This document shows, piece by piece, positions 40,586 through 48,523 of a DNA stretch of 64,000 nt (the first letter of the stretch is position 1; every line of letters starts with the position of its first letter). Made by a program: the position numbers and the translations under genes. The notes below the pieces were generated by a model. That model did no database searches and was not told the DNA's origin. It was given only the letters and a program-made list of their open reading frames with translations. Location of the stretch: positions 216,001-280,000 of the forward strand of contig NZ_CP084622.1 of assembly GCF_020422885.1 (NCBI RefSeq), given 5' to 3'. This stretch comes from Mesobacillus sp. S13 (GTDB taxonomy: Bacteria; Bacillota; Bacilli; Bacillales; Cytobacillaceae).

Positions 40586-40622
40586 AAAACCCCTATGGAG
40601 AAGTATAATCCATAGGGGTTTT
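40586..40622. terminator. bidirectional terminator
   Basis: AAAACCCCTATGG (40586-40598) pairs perfectly with CCATAGGGGTTTT (40610-40622) around an 11-nt loop. It would end the MerR-like transcript and, on the other strand, the ECF S-component transcript. Confidence 0.9.
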
Positions 40623-40655
40623 ATCTTTAATAGAACGTATAACTTTTTTGCAATA

Positions 40656-40742
40656 AGATTAGTGGCCCAATGAAGTCAAAGAGCGACTTCACTGGTCGTC
40701 CCTCCAGCGCTGGTCGGGGCTGCCAAGGCGCCTGCGCTTTTC
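40656..40742 (+). repeat. dispersed intergenic repeat, short copy
   Basis: 40666-40742 matches 471-548 at about 91% identity. It is preceded by the same 9-mer AGATTAGTG that starts the long copy, with about 160 bp of the long copy missing between. It ends 4 bp from the stop codon of the minus-strand ECF S-component gene. Confidence 0.75.
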
Positions 40743-40746
40743 TTAG

Positions 40747-41271
40747 CTATAACAATTTCTTTATCCGGCCAACAAGTGGGATGACAATCAGACCAGCAAT
40801 GACGACCTGCATGACGTTTCCTGGAATTGAGCCGAATGGCTGGATCCAGTTTCCGTATAGAACCACTTCCGTAAAGTAGTAGCCAACGATTTTAATGACA
40901 AGCGCAACGATAACTGCCAAAGAGTACACATACATTTTCTTGCCAGGCATTTTTTCAGCCATCAATCCAGCTACATAGCCCATCGTGCCGACGATAACGA
41001 AAGTGAACGGCGCCCACAATGCCCATCCCGAAATGATGTCGAACAAGCCCATTCCAAAGGCTCCTGCTATTGCACCTGTTTTCCTGCCGTAAACGAAAGC
41101 GGCAATAAACAAAGGGATGTTGCCCATATGGATCAGGCCTCCATTCCCCATGATCGGGAGCCTGATATTGATGAACATGGTTGCTACAACGGTCAATGCA
41201 ATAAAAAGAGCATTGATGACTAAAACTTTTGTTTTAGATGTTTCTTTGGTTGTTGAGTATGCTGCATTCAT
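40747..41271 (-). CDS. ECF transporter S component (vitamin uptake, substrate unknown)
   Basis: A 174-residue membrane protein with about six helices, typical of substrate-binding S components of energy-coupling-factor transporters. The conserved region is FINIRLPIMGNGGLIHMGNIPLFIAAFVYGRKTGAIAGAFGMGLFDI, like the family that includes riboflavin- and HMP-type S components. No EcfA or EcfT genes are near; Bacillus S components share one distant EcfAAT module. I looked in the leader for a TPP or preQ1 riboswitch and saw none, so the substrate stays open. Confidence 0.8.
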   Translation of the reverse strand: MNAAYSTTKETSKTKVLVINALFIALTVVATMFINIRLPIMGNGGLIHMGNIPLFIAAFVYGRKTGAIAGAFGMGLFDIISGWALWAPFTFVIVGTMGYVAGLMAEKMPGKKMYVYSLAVIVALVIKIVGYYFTEVVLYGNWIQPFGSIPGNVMQVVIAGLIVIPLVGRIKKLL

Positions 41272-41400
41272 TTGCTTACCTCTTTCTTTTGTTCAGGACT
41301 CTTTTCGTATACTTCGAAACAGCCTTTTTACTTTCTATCATACTCTTTATTGGTAACTTAATAAATACATAATAATAGGAACTTGTACAGAATTTTGGGA

Positions 41401-41426
41401 ATTTAATGCCCCTCATATATGGGGAT
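41401..41426 (+). promoter_or_regulatory. possible sigma-B-type promoter before the BCCT gene
   Basis: ATTTAA (41401-41406), 14-bp spacer, GGGGAT (41421-41426) each differ by one base from GTTTAA and GGGTAT. A sigma-A-like TTGATT / TATCTT pair (about 41453-41480) with an AGATA/TATCT inverted repeat is nearer the start. Either could be used. Confidence 0.35.
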
Positions 41427-41502
41427 ATTCGCGAATGCATGCCTTGATTTCGGGCAAGATAACCGTATCTTGTAAGGAAATTCATCATGGGGAGTGGCTG
41501 AA

Positions 41503-43044
41503 GTGAACAAGGTATCAAAGGTATTCTGGATTTCTCTCGTCATTGCGAGTGGATTTGTGATTTGGGGTGTGGTAGCTCCAATTCAATTAGGTGAAGTAAT
41601 GGATGTGGCCAAGGGATTCTTTTTAGACACTTTTGGATGGTTTTATCAATTAGCAGCCTCTTTCTTCCTCCTGTTTGCGTTATTTTTGATTTTTAGCAAA
41701 TATGGAAAAATAAAGTTAGGAGCAGATGAGGACAAGCCTGACTTCAGCCGTGCAACGTGGTTTGCAATGTTGTTCAGTGCTGGCATGGGTATAGGGTTGC
41801 TTTTCTTTGGGGTCTCGGAGCCTATTTCTCATTTTGTAAATCCGCCAATTGGTGAAGGGGGCACACCTGAGGCAGCAAAAACTGCTTTAAGATACACTTA
41901 CATGCATTGGGGTTTTCATGCCTGGGCTATTTACGCTGTCATCGCACTTGTCCTGGCATACTATAAATTCAGGAAAAAGAAACCTGGTCTGATGAGTATA
42001 ACCCTCATGCCTTTGATAGGGGAACGCTCAAAGGGAATACTCGGAACCATCGTAGATGTAGTCGCTGTATTTGCAACGATTTTTGGTGTAGCGGCATCTG
42101 TAGGATTGGGTGCGGCACAGATAAATGGAGGTCTAAACTATGTTGCGGGAGTACCAAACAACTTCACGATTCAGCTTATTATAATAGCAATTGTAACTGT
42201 TCTCTTTCTCCTATCTGCCAGCACTGGTCTGCAAAAGGGAATTAAGTATTTAAGCAATGCGAACTTGATTTTAGCTGTCCTTTTGCTTTTTGGGTTATTA
42301 ATCTTAAGTCCAACAGGCTTTGTCCTTGACCTGTTTACGACAACACTTGGGAGCTATGTGCAAAACCTGCCGAGCATGGGCTTAAGATTGACTCCATTTA
42401 ATGAAGAGCAAGCTGGTTGGATAAAAGACTGGACAATCTTTTACTGGGCATGGTGGATTGCATGGGCACCTTTTGTAGGAACATTCATTGCCCGTGTTTC
42501 CAAAGGAAGGACGGTAAGGGAGTTCATGGTTGCCGTACTCATCATTCCCACACTTGTTTGTGCCTTCTGGTTTGCGGTATTTGGAGGAACGGCTATTTAC
42601 TTCGAATACTTTGAAGGTGCCAACATATCCGGTCAAAGCTTAGAAACAGCCCTATTTTACGTATATGACCTATTACCATTCTCCGGTGCATTGGTCATTA
42701 TTACATTAATTCTTATTACTACATTCTTTGTTACTTCGGCTGACTCAGCTACATTCGTCTTAGGGATGCAAACAGCGAAAGGAGACTTGAATCCACCAAA
42801 TGTCGTGAAAATTATCTGGGGGCTTTTTCTATCAGCCTCTGCTGTTGTACTTATGCTCTCTGGCGGACTGAGTGCTATGCAAACAGCCATCATTGTCAGT
42901 GCCTTTCCATTGACCTTCGTCCTGATCGCCATGTCTTTCGCGATTTTGAAAGACTTCAGGAAAGAAGTCCCTGGAAAAAAGGCGAAAGAGAAGAAAGGTG
43001 AAGTAAAAGTGAAGAATACTGATACAGAACCAAATCCAATATAG
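41503..43044 (+). CDS. opuD: glycine betaine transporter, BCCT family (OpuD-like)
   Basis: A 513-residue membrane transporter of the betaine/choline/carnitine family with about 12 helices. The family signatures are present: GMGIGLLFFGVSEPISHF, MHWGFHAWAIYAVIALVLAYY and the Trp-rich substrate region WTIFYWAWWIAWAPFVGTFIARVSKGRT. Sodium-driven uptake of compatible solutes against osmotic stress is the likely role, and OpuD of B. subtilis has 512 residues. GTG 41503 is preferred because GGGGAG (41489-41494) is 8 nt upstream. GTG 41494 overlaps that site. The charged C-terminal tail may sense osmolality. Confidence 0.88.
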   Translation: MNKVSKVFWISLVIASGFVIWGVVAPIQLGEVMDVAKGFFLDTFGWFYQLAASFFLLFALFLIFSKYGKIKLGADEDKPDFSRATWFAMLFSAGMGIGLLFFGVSEPISHFVNPPIGEGGTPEAAKTALRYTYMHWGFHAWAIYAVIALVLAYYKFRKKKPGLMSITLMPLIGERSKGILGTIVDVVAVFATIFGVAASVGLGAAQINGGLNYVAGVPNNFTIQLIIIAIVTVLFLLSASTGLQKGIKYLSNANLILAVLLLFGLLILSPTGFVLDLFTTTLGSYVQNLPSMGLRLTPFNEEQAGWIKDWTIFYWAWWIAWAPFVGTFIARVSKGRTVREFMVAVLIIPTLVCAFWFAVFGGTAIYFEYFEGANISGQSLETALFYVYDLLPFSGALVIITLILITTFFVTSADSATFVLGMQTAKGDLNPPNVVKIIWGLFLSASAVVLMLSGGLSAMQTAIIVSAFPLTFVLIAMSFAILKDFRKEVPGKKAKEKKGEVKVKNTDTEPNPI

Positions 43045-43054
43045 CATTTCAATC

Positions 43055-43088
43055 AGGATCCTTCCTGTAATGGGGAGGGTCCTTTTTT
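43055..43088 (+). terminator. BCCT gene terminator
   Basis: AGGATCCTTCC (43055-43065) pairs with GGGAGGGTCCT (43073-43083), two G-U pairs, then a T-run. Confidence 0.88.
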
Positions 43089-43226
43089 GATTGCCGGTGA
43101 ATCATTTAGCTTTTAACAAAAGTTAAATTGCTTAAGCTTGATATGATGATAATTACCACTGCTAATCTTGTACAGTCGCTGGATCTTTAATGTCAGCTAT
43201 TGAGGGGACTAGAATATTAAAAAGAT

Positions 43227-43252
43227 TGAAACCTTTTAACGCGCTTGTCGTC
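43227..43252 (+). promoter_or_regulatory. ECF-type promoter of the sigma factor gene (autoregulation)
   Basis: TGAAAC (43227-43232), exactly 16 bp, CGTC (43249-43252). This is the standard Bacillus ECF promoter form and lies 36 bp before the ECF sigma start codon. Confidence 0.8.
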
Positions 43253-43287
43253 TAAAGGTTGATTTTTTAACAGGAGGTGCAAATAGA

Positions 43288-43836
43288 TTGCATCGATTTC
43301 AATTTTCCGGAAAAGAGAGATCTGCTTCAAAAGAAGAGATCTTAAATGAATTGATGGATTCCTATGGAGATATGGTTAAGAAACTGGCATTTACATACGT
43401 CAAAGATATCAACCTAGCCGAGGATATTGCGCAGGATGTGTTCATCAGCTGTTATAATAACCTTCATCTTTTTAAGGAGAACTCAACCTATAAAACCTGG
43501 ATTTACCGGATTGCCGTAAATCGGTCAAAGGATGTTGTGAAAAGTAATGCATATAAACGTATTTTGCCATTCAAAAAGTTTACAGTAACATCCAGGGAAA
43601 AAACTCCTGAGCTAAAGTTAATTGATAAAAGTACACAAAAGACCGTGACAAAATCATTAATGAATCTCCCATCGAAATACCGTGAAATCCTTTTCTTCTT
43701 TTATTATGAGGAATTGAAGCTAAGAGAAATCAGCGAGATTACCAGTCTGAAGGAAGCAACGGTTAAAACGAGACTGAGCCGCGGTAAACAGCTTTTGAAA
43801 AAGGAGCTTGAAAGGAGAAGGTTCGAATATGAGTGA
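43288..43836 (+). CDS. ECF-family RNA polymerase sigma factor
   Basis: A 182-residue extracytoplasmic-function sigma factor. Region 2 is about residues 22-90 (LMDSYGDMVKKLAFTYVKDINLAEDIAQDVFISCYNNL, then TYKTWIYRIAVNRSKD). Region 4 is about 120-175 (LPSKYREILFFFYYEELKLREISEITSLKEATVKTRLSRGKQLLKKEL). The start is TTG 43288 behind AGGAGGTG. A matching ECF promoter upstream suggests it controls itself. It overlaps the next gene, a membrane protein with the plan of an anti-sigma factor. It is not clearly one of sigma-M, -V, -W, -X or -Y. Confidence 0.9.
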   Translation: MHRFQFSGKERSASKEEILNELMDSYGDMVKKLAFTYVKDINLAEDIAQDVFISCYNNLHLFKENSTYKTWIYRIAVNRSKDVVKSNAYKRILPFKKFTVTSREKTPELKLIDKSTQKTVTKSLMNLPSKYREILFFFYYEELKLREISEITSLKEATVKTRLSRGKQLLKKELERRRFEYE

Positions 43837-44644
43837 AAAGGATATGATCAATTTAAAGGAACAACTTGATAACGAAATGTACAGCAAAATTACTTTCTCA
43901 CAAAAAGAAAAGCAGCGTGTATGGGAAGCATTGAACTCTCCGGGAAATAGAAAGAAAGGCTCTCTTCTTCAAAAAATCATCATTAATGTGTGTGCGGCTG
44001 TTGTATTTGCTGGGGTGGGAACATTCGTCTTCCATGAAGTAATCACAATTCAGGAATCACCGGTTGAGCAAGCAACAGATGTCCCGGGAAAAACTCTGGA
44101 TAAGGACCAGCCTCAAAAAACAACTACAGCGAATGAAGATACCGTTAATGATAAAGCCTGGGAAGACCGCACGATTACGGAAGGGCTGGGTCCCTATGAC
44201 GCAAAAACTGTAAAAGAGTTTATTGCACAGCATGCCGAGTTGTACAGTGCGCCACTCCCTGAGCAGTATGCTGATGACCCAGAGCATTACCATTGGATTG
44301 AAGCAACTGTACTATTGGGGGGATTAGAGCTGAATTATAAGGTTGAGGGAGCGGTAATTGAAAAAGACTTCCATAATCTCAACAAGCTTACATCCATCGT
44401 TGTTGAGGAGCATAAAAAGCGATATGAGCACCTGAATTTGAAAAATGAAAATCCGTTTGACTATAAAGACCAGTTCAAGGCACCAAGTGAGAGAATGAAG
44501 CAGGCACACGCATATATCGCCGGCTTGCTGAACGACCTCAATATCGCAATCAACAAGGAAGGAAAGGGTGCTAACAACGGGTATTCTTATATGCTTGACG
44601 GTAATAAAACAAATGAACTGGAATCGTTTATACGTAATGATTAA
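43829..44644 (+). CDS. putative membrane-bound anti-sigma factor
   Basis: A 271-residue protein with a cytoplasmic part (about 1-47), one membrane helix (about 48-69, IIINVCAAVVFAGVGTFVF) and an extracellular part of about 200 residues that I do not recognise. The plan and the 8-bp overlap with the ECF sigma gene point to an anti-sigma factor that senses an outside signal. The cytoplasmic part has no clear zinc-binding HxxxCxxC motif. ATG 43829 follows GAGAAGG. The extracellular part is charged and mostly helical. The signal is unknown. Confidence 0.7.
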   Translation: MSEKDMINLKEQLDNEMYSKITFSQKEKQRVWEALNSPGNRKKGSLLQKIIINVCAAVVFAGVGTFVFHEVITIQESPVEQATDVPGKTLDKDQPQKTTTANEDTVNDKAWEDRTITEGLGPYDAKTVKEFIAQHAELYSAPLPEQYADDPEHYHWIEATVLLGGLELNYKVEGAVIEKDFHNLNKLTSIVVEEHKKRYEHLNLKNENPFDYKDQFKAPSERMKQAHAYIAGLLNDLNIAINKEGKGANNGYSYMLDGNKTNELESFIRND

Positions 44645-44653
44645 CAATGGATT

Positions 44654-44684
44654 GGATCTATCCTATTTTGGATGGGTCCTTTTA
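44654..44684 (+). terminator. terminator of the ECF sigma operon
   Basis: GGATCTATCC (44654-44663) pairs with GGATGGGTCC (44670-44679), followed by a short T-run. Confidence 0.8.
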
Positions 44685-44735
44685 ATTTCGTTAATGCTTG
44701 TTCTAAAATTCGATAAAAAAGCTCAAAATCTCCTA

Positions 44736-44764
44736 TTGTCCCACTTTAGATACCGTGTTAATAT
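44736..44764 (+). promoter_or_regulatory. promoter of the substrate-binding protein gene
   Basis: TTGTCC (44736-44741), 17-bp spacer, TAATAT (44759-44764). A strong AAAGGAGG ribosome-site-like sequence at about 44790 has no ATG after it. Confidence 0.55.
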
Positions 44765-44862
44765 CAGAATATTAAAAAAATACAAAAACAAAGGAGGAAG
44801 CAGATTAGTTATTTCTCCAGGGACGTACATAATCAGTTTGCATTTTCGGGAGGTCAGTTTAG

Positions 44863-45858
44863 ATGAAAAAGACATTGGCAGTTATATTAAGTGGGGCTAT
44901 GCTCTTGCTTGCGGCATGTGGAGGCGGAAGCGACGAGGCGAGCGGGGACAGTAAAGAAAAAATGGTTAAGATCGGAATTACCCAAATTGTTGAGCACCCA
45001 TCTCTGGATGCGACAAGAGAGGGATTTATTGCTGCTCTTAAGGATGCAGGGTATGAAGAAGGCAAGAATCTCAAGCTGGATTACCAGAATGCACAGGGGG
45101 ATATGAATAACAATGCATCGATTGCCCAAAAGCTGGTTTCGGATAAGAATGATCTTATTTTAGCGATTGCGACACCTAGTGCCCAGGCGGCAGTCCAGGC
45201 GACGAAGGATATACCGATTTTGTTCTCTGCCATAACCGATCCTGTCTCTGCCGAGCTTGTACAAAGTTTCGAAAAGCCAGGCGGAAATGCAACTGGATTA
45301 TCTGATACTCATCCAGATGCCATCAAAAATACAATCGCTTCAATCAAAAAATTCGTCCCTGATGCGAAAAAGGTCGGTATCATATACAACAATGGCGAGC
45401 CGAATTCTGTCATAAATGTGAAGAATGCGAAAGAGGCTATAAAGGATGAGGGACTGGAAGTGGTCGAAACAACCATATCAACGAGCGCTGAAGTTAAGCA
45501 GGCAGCTGAATCAATGGTTGGCCGTGTCGACGTATTGTATATACCAAAGGATAACACTGTTGTAGCTGCACTTGAATCTGTCATCACAGTAGCAAATGAC
45601 AAGGACATCCCAATCTTTTCCGGTGATGGAGATTCGGTAAAGCGCGGAACGTTTGCTTCCTACGGATTTGATTATCATGACTTGGGCTACACGACTGGTA
45701 AAATGGCAGTAGAAATCCTTAAGGGTAAGAAGCCGAGCGAAATTCCAGTAGGCTTCCCTGAAAACCTGGAACTGATTGTTAATAAGAAGGCTGCTGAAGA
45801 AGAAGGAATTACACTCACAGAGGATATGCTGAAAGACGCCAAGATTGTTGGAGAATAA
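44863..45858 (+). CDS. ABC transporter substrate-binding lipoprotein (TrpX-like family), orphan
   Basis: A 331-residue lipoprotein. The signal peptide MKKTLAVILSGAMLLLAAC has Cys19 as lipid site. The mature part matches the ABC_sub_bind family (PF04392 type), with KIGITQIVEHPSLDATREGF near the start, AIATPSAQAAVQATKDIPILFSAITDPV and VLYIPKDNTVVAALES. Members bind tryptophan or other aromatic compounds, and most sit in an operon with a permease and an ATPase. Here the gene is flanked by terminators on both sides and no transporter partners are present. The leader has no T-box that I can see. GGGAGGT precedes the ATG. Confidence 0.82.
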   Translation: MKKTLAVILSGAMLLLAACGGGSDEASGDSKEKMVKIGITQIVEHPSLDATREGFIAALKDAGYEEGKNLKLDYQNAQGDMNNNASIAQKLVSDKNDLILAIATPSAQAAVQATKDIPILFSAITDPVSAELVQSFEKPGGNATGLSDTHPDAIKNTIASIKKFVPDAKKVGIIYNNGEPNSVINVKNAKEAIKDEGLEVVETTISTSAEVKQAAESMVGRVDVLYIPKDNTVVAALESVITVANDKDIPIFSGDGDSVKRGTFASYGFDYHDLGYTTGKMAVEILKGKKPSEIPVGFPENLELIVNKKAAEEEGITLTEDMLKDAKIVGE

Positions 45859-45875
45859 TGATTTGAGGTTCAAAG

Positions 45876-45910
45876 ATGGCCATTCATTAAGTGATGAATG
45901 GCCATTTTTT
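45876..45910 (+). terminator. terminator of the substrate-binding protein gene
   Basis: ATGGCCATTCAT (45876-45887) pairs perfectly with ATGAATGGCCAT (45894-45905), with a six-T tail. On the minus strand the tail is weak (CTTTG), so it serves the ger operon poorly. Confidence 0.9.
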
Positions 45911-45935
45911 GAATCATGTGAGCGAAGCAGCTCCG

Positions 45936-47075
45936 CTAATCATATTTATAGCTGTTGAAATGGAGGATTTGGACATCGACTTTCACATCTTTTAATGAAC
46001 CCTCCTCTAAGTAAAAGGTATTTGTTGTTTTTACTTCTTTGTATTTATTAGGGTATGTCCTGTACCATTTTTCTCCGATGTTCAGAACATCAGCACGATT
46101 TTTCACTCCATTTGAATAGGTTGAAATCAGTTTCTTTTTTAGCTCCTCTTCGATCTCTTTTTTTAAAGTCTCTAAAGAAATGTTCCTGACTTTTTCCAGT
46201 AAATCTGCTTGTACACTAATTTCAAGGGAGAAGTGGGGGGCATCGGTTTCTTTTCGATATTTGATTTTCATTTTTGGGGAGGCTAGCTTGACAACTGCAG
46301 CTAATTCACCCGCTTCTTCTGCTCTTTGGGTCAATGACACTTTCTTTTCCAAAAGCCAGTCGATAAAGAGTGATTCCTCGAAAGGCAATGAATTCGTGTA
46401 CTTTTGCTGTTGGAAAACCGCCAGACCATCAAAATATAATACCGGATAGCTTTTGTCAGCCTGCCAGCTTTCTTTATCGATTTTGACTAATGGAAGCTTA
46501 GCGGAGCCCATTGGCTCATTATATTGTCTTAAGAAGTCCATGAGGGTAGTAGGTTTTATTTCATCCTGAAATAATTCGGTGTCCCCTTTTTTATAAAGAA
46601 CTGTATAGATAGCAGGATAATTAAAAAGGGCCTTTATATTTAAAACTTCCTGAATGCTTTCCTCTGTGGTCATCACTCGAAGCGTCGGCCGCAGCGAACG
46701 ATTCCTGCCCACTTCCTCAATGACCTCATTGAAGCGATGTGTAACAATTCTTTGACTAAGAAGAAGGGTGATGACATGTCCGAAAAATAATGGTGGTTCT
46801 GTCCGATTGTACAGTTTGCTTACTGCAAGGTTTAAAGTTTCTCCTTTTGCGGATGCAATAAAGATTGGTATAGGTTCAGTAGGCCTGCTCCCCTCTTGCT
46901 TGGCAACATTGGCAAAATTCAGCCCTTGCAGGTAGGCAGTATATTCTTCTTTTTCGGGGTCATAATCCATACCTATCGCCACAATATACGTTAGATCCTG
47001 GATATTTTTAATATTTGAGCAGCCACTCAGCATTAAACAGCCGATGATCAAAAGAATAAGGCATGAATTTCTCAT
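45936..47075 (-). CDS. spore germination lipoprotein, Ger(x)C family
   Basis: The C-subunit of a germinant receptor, a lipoprotein on the outer face of the spore inner membrane. It is 379 residues with a signal peptide ending in LMLSGC (Cys19). Family landmarks are DLTYIVAIGMDYD near residue 27, PPLFFGHVITLLLSQRI, ILFNYPAIYTVLY-like and the final KWYRTYPNKYKEV. It overlaps the end of the GerA-type gene by 4 bp and is the last gene of the operon. The germinant recognised cannot be told from sequence. Confidence 0.92.
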   Translation of the reverse strand: MRNSCLILLIIGCLMLSGCSNIKNIQDLTYIVAIGMDYDPEKEEYTAYLQGLNFANVAKQEGSRPTEPIPIFIASAKGETLNLAVSKLYNRTEPPLFFGHVITLLLSQRIVTHRFNEVIEEVGRNRSLRPTLRVMTTEESIQEVLNIKALFNYPAIYTVLYKKGDTELFQDEIKPTTLMDFLRQYNEPMGSAKLPLVKIDKESWQADKSYPVLYFDGLAVFQQQKYTNSLPFEESLFIDWLLEKKVSLTQRAEEAGELAAVVKLASPKMKIKYRKETDAPHFSLEISVQADLLEKVRNISLETLKKEIEEELKKKLISTYSNGVKNRADVLNIGEKWYRTYPNKYKEVKTTNTFYLEEGSLKDVKVDVQILHFNSYKYD

Positions 47076-48523
47076 GAACGATTTCCACCTCTTGTCGGGT
47101 CTTCAGGGTTTGTTGAGGAGGTTCTCGACTTATAATACTGAGTCGGTGCTTTTAGGAAGGATTTTATGGCTTCCCTCAAGCTAATAGGAGCAATCGAAGC
47201 CAGATAAGGCGAGCCAAAGGATGAAATCGTCGAAAAGTAAAGAACGGTCAGGAGAAACCCGATTATCACACCAAATAATCCTAGGAAAGTGCTCAGAAAT
47301 ATAACGACGAATCTTATAACTGTAATCGCGGAGCTAAGAGACTGATTCACTAAAGTGAAAGATGAAATATAGGTTATCGCAGCCACGACTAACATCGTCG
47401 GTGACGTCAAGCCTGCCCTGATGGCTGCATCTCCGACAATCAGGCCGCCTAAAACAGCAACTGTCTGACCGATCGCCCTCGGCAAACGAACACCAGCTTC
47501 ATTGAATAGCTCAAACAAGGAAAGAATGATGAACATTTCAATTGGTGCAGACAAGGGCAATCCAAAGCGGGAAACAGAGATGGTGGCTACAAGTAAATAA
47601 GGAATTTGTTCAATATTAAACGCAGAGAAAGCAATCCATGTTCCCGGCAAAAAAGCAGAAACAGTGATTCCGAGCATCCTGATCATTCTTTCTAATGAAA
47701 CATAGGCATAGCTAATGTAACTGTCCTCAGGTGATTTTGTTTGCAGAAGCAAGTTAATCGGCGCAAAAGACACTGTAGGATTCCCGTCCACCATAAGAGC
47801 AAACCGTCCCTGGTTCAGTGCCTGGACAACAAAATCAGGTCTCCCTGTGTAGTCCATTGTTGGAAAGAAGGAGAGGGGCCTGTCCCGGATTCTTGATTCC
47901 AGGTCGTAAATGCTTGTTAATATGTCCAATTCAACATTAGACATCCGCCTTTGAATTTCATTGAGAACTTTTTTATCAATCAAATCATCGATATACAGCA
48001 ATGCGACCTTTGTTTTACTTCTCTTGCCGATTGTGTACTTTTCCAGGCACAAGGAAGAGGTGTTCAGCCTTCTGCGGATTAAGGAGATATTCGTTTTTAA
48101 ATCTTCTACAAAACCATCCTTTGGTCCTCTGATGGACGTTTCAAGTGCGGATTCTTCCGGCTGGCGTTTAGGCAGGTCTGCAGCCTGGATACTGAGCAGT
48201 TCTTCTTGAAACCGGAATAATACATTTCCGCCTAAGAGTAAATCGAGCACCTCTTCCAAAGGTTTGGAGGTTACATCTGCCACTTGGAAATAAGCAGTAA
48301 GCTTCTCTTTAGGAGAACCTTCTGAATCAGTACCAATTTTCGGCAATATATATTGGTCCAAATATTGAATATCAATCAAGCTTTCGAAATAAACGATCTC
48401 AAAAGAGCCTTTATCGGTCTTGTGTTCTTTACAGACGAAATCCTGACTGTTTTTTAGTCGTTCTTTAGCCTTTTCTATAAGACTTGATTTATGAAGAGGA
48501 TTCGAGTTTATTGTTCTTGCCAT
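47072..48523 (-). CDS. spore germination protein, GerA family (GerA/KA subunit)
   Basis: The A-subunit of a germinant receptor, 483 residues. A hydrophilic N-terminal domain (about 1-270) is followed by about five membrane helices (LGITVSAFLPGTWIAFSAF onward) and a short C-terminal tail. Landmarks are VALLYIDDLIDKKVLNEIQRRM, RPDFVVQALNQGRFALMVDGNPTVSFAPINLLLQ and LPLSAPIEMFIILSLFELFNEAGVRLPRAIGQTVAVLGGLIVGDAAI. I prefer the ATG complementing 48521-48523, with AAGGG 9 nt before it, over the ATG three codons earlier, which touches that site. It overlaps the upstream gerB gene by 35 bp. Confidence 0.93.
   Translation of the reverse strand: MARTINSNPLHKSSLIEKAKERLKNSQDFVCKEHKTDKGSFEIVYFESLIDIQYLDQYILPKIGTDSEGSPKEKLTAYFQVADVTSKPLEEVLDLLLGGNVLFRFQEELLSIQAADLPKRQPEESALETSIRGPKDGFVEDLKTNISLIRRRLNTSSLCLEKYTIGKRSKTKVALLYIDDLIDKKVLNEIQRRMSNVELDILTSIYDLESRIRDRPLSFFPTMDYTGRPDFVVQALNQGRFALMVDGNPTVSFAPINLLLQTKSPEDSYISYAYVSLERMIRMLGITVSAFLPGTWIAFSAFNIEQIPYLLVATISVSRFGLPLSAPIEMFIILSLFELFNEAGVRLPRAIGQTVAVLGGLIVGDAAIRAGLTSPTMLVVAAITYISSFTLVNQSLSSAITVIRFVVIFLSTFLGLFGVIIGFLLTVLYFSTISSFGSPYLASIAPISLREAIKSFLKAPTQYYKSRTSSTNPEDPTRGGNRS

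Noticed and set aside
41272..41410. Riboswitch (TPP, preQ1 or FMN) upstream of the ECF S component
   Set aside because: None of the conserved cores is visible in the minus-strand leader.
44765..44862. T-box leader upstream of the TrpX-like gene
   Set aside because: No specifier stem and no T-box consensus are visible, and there is no terminator in the leader.
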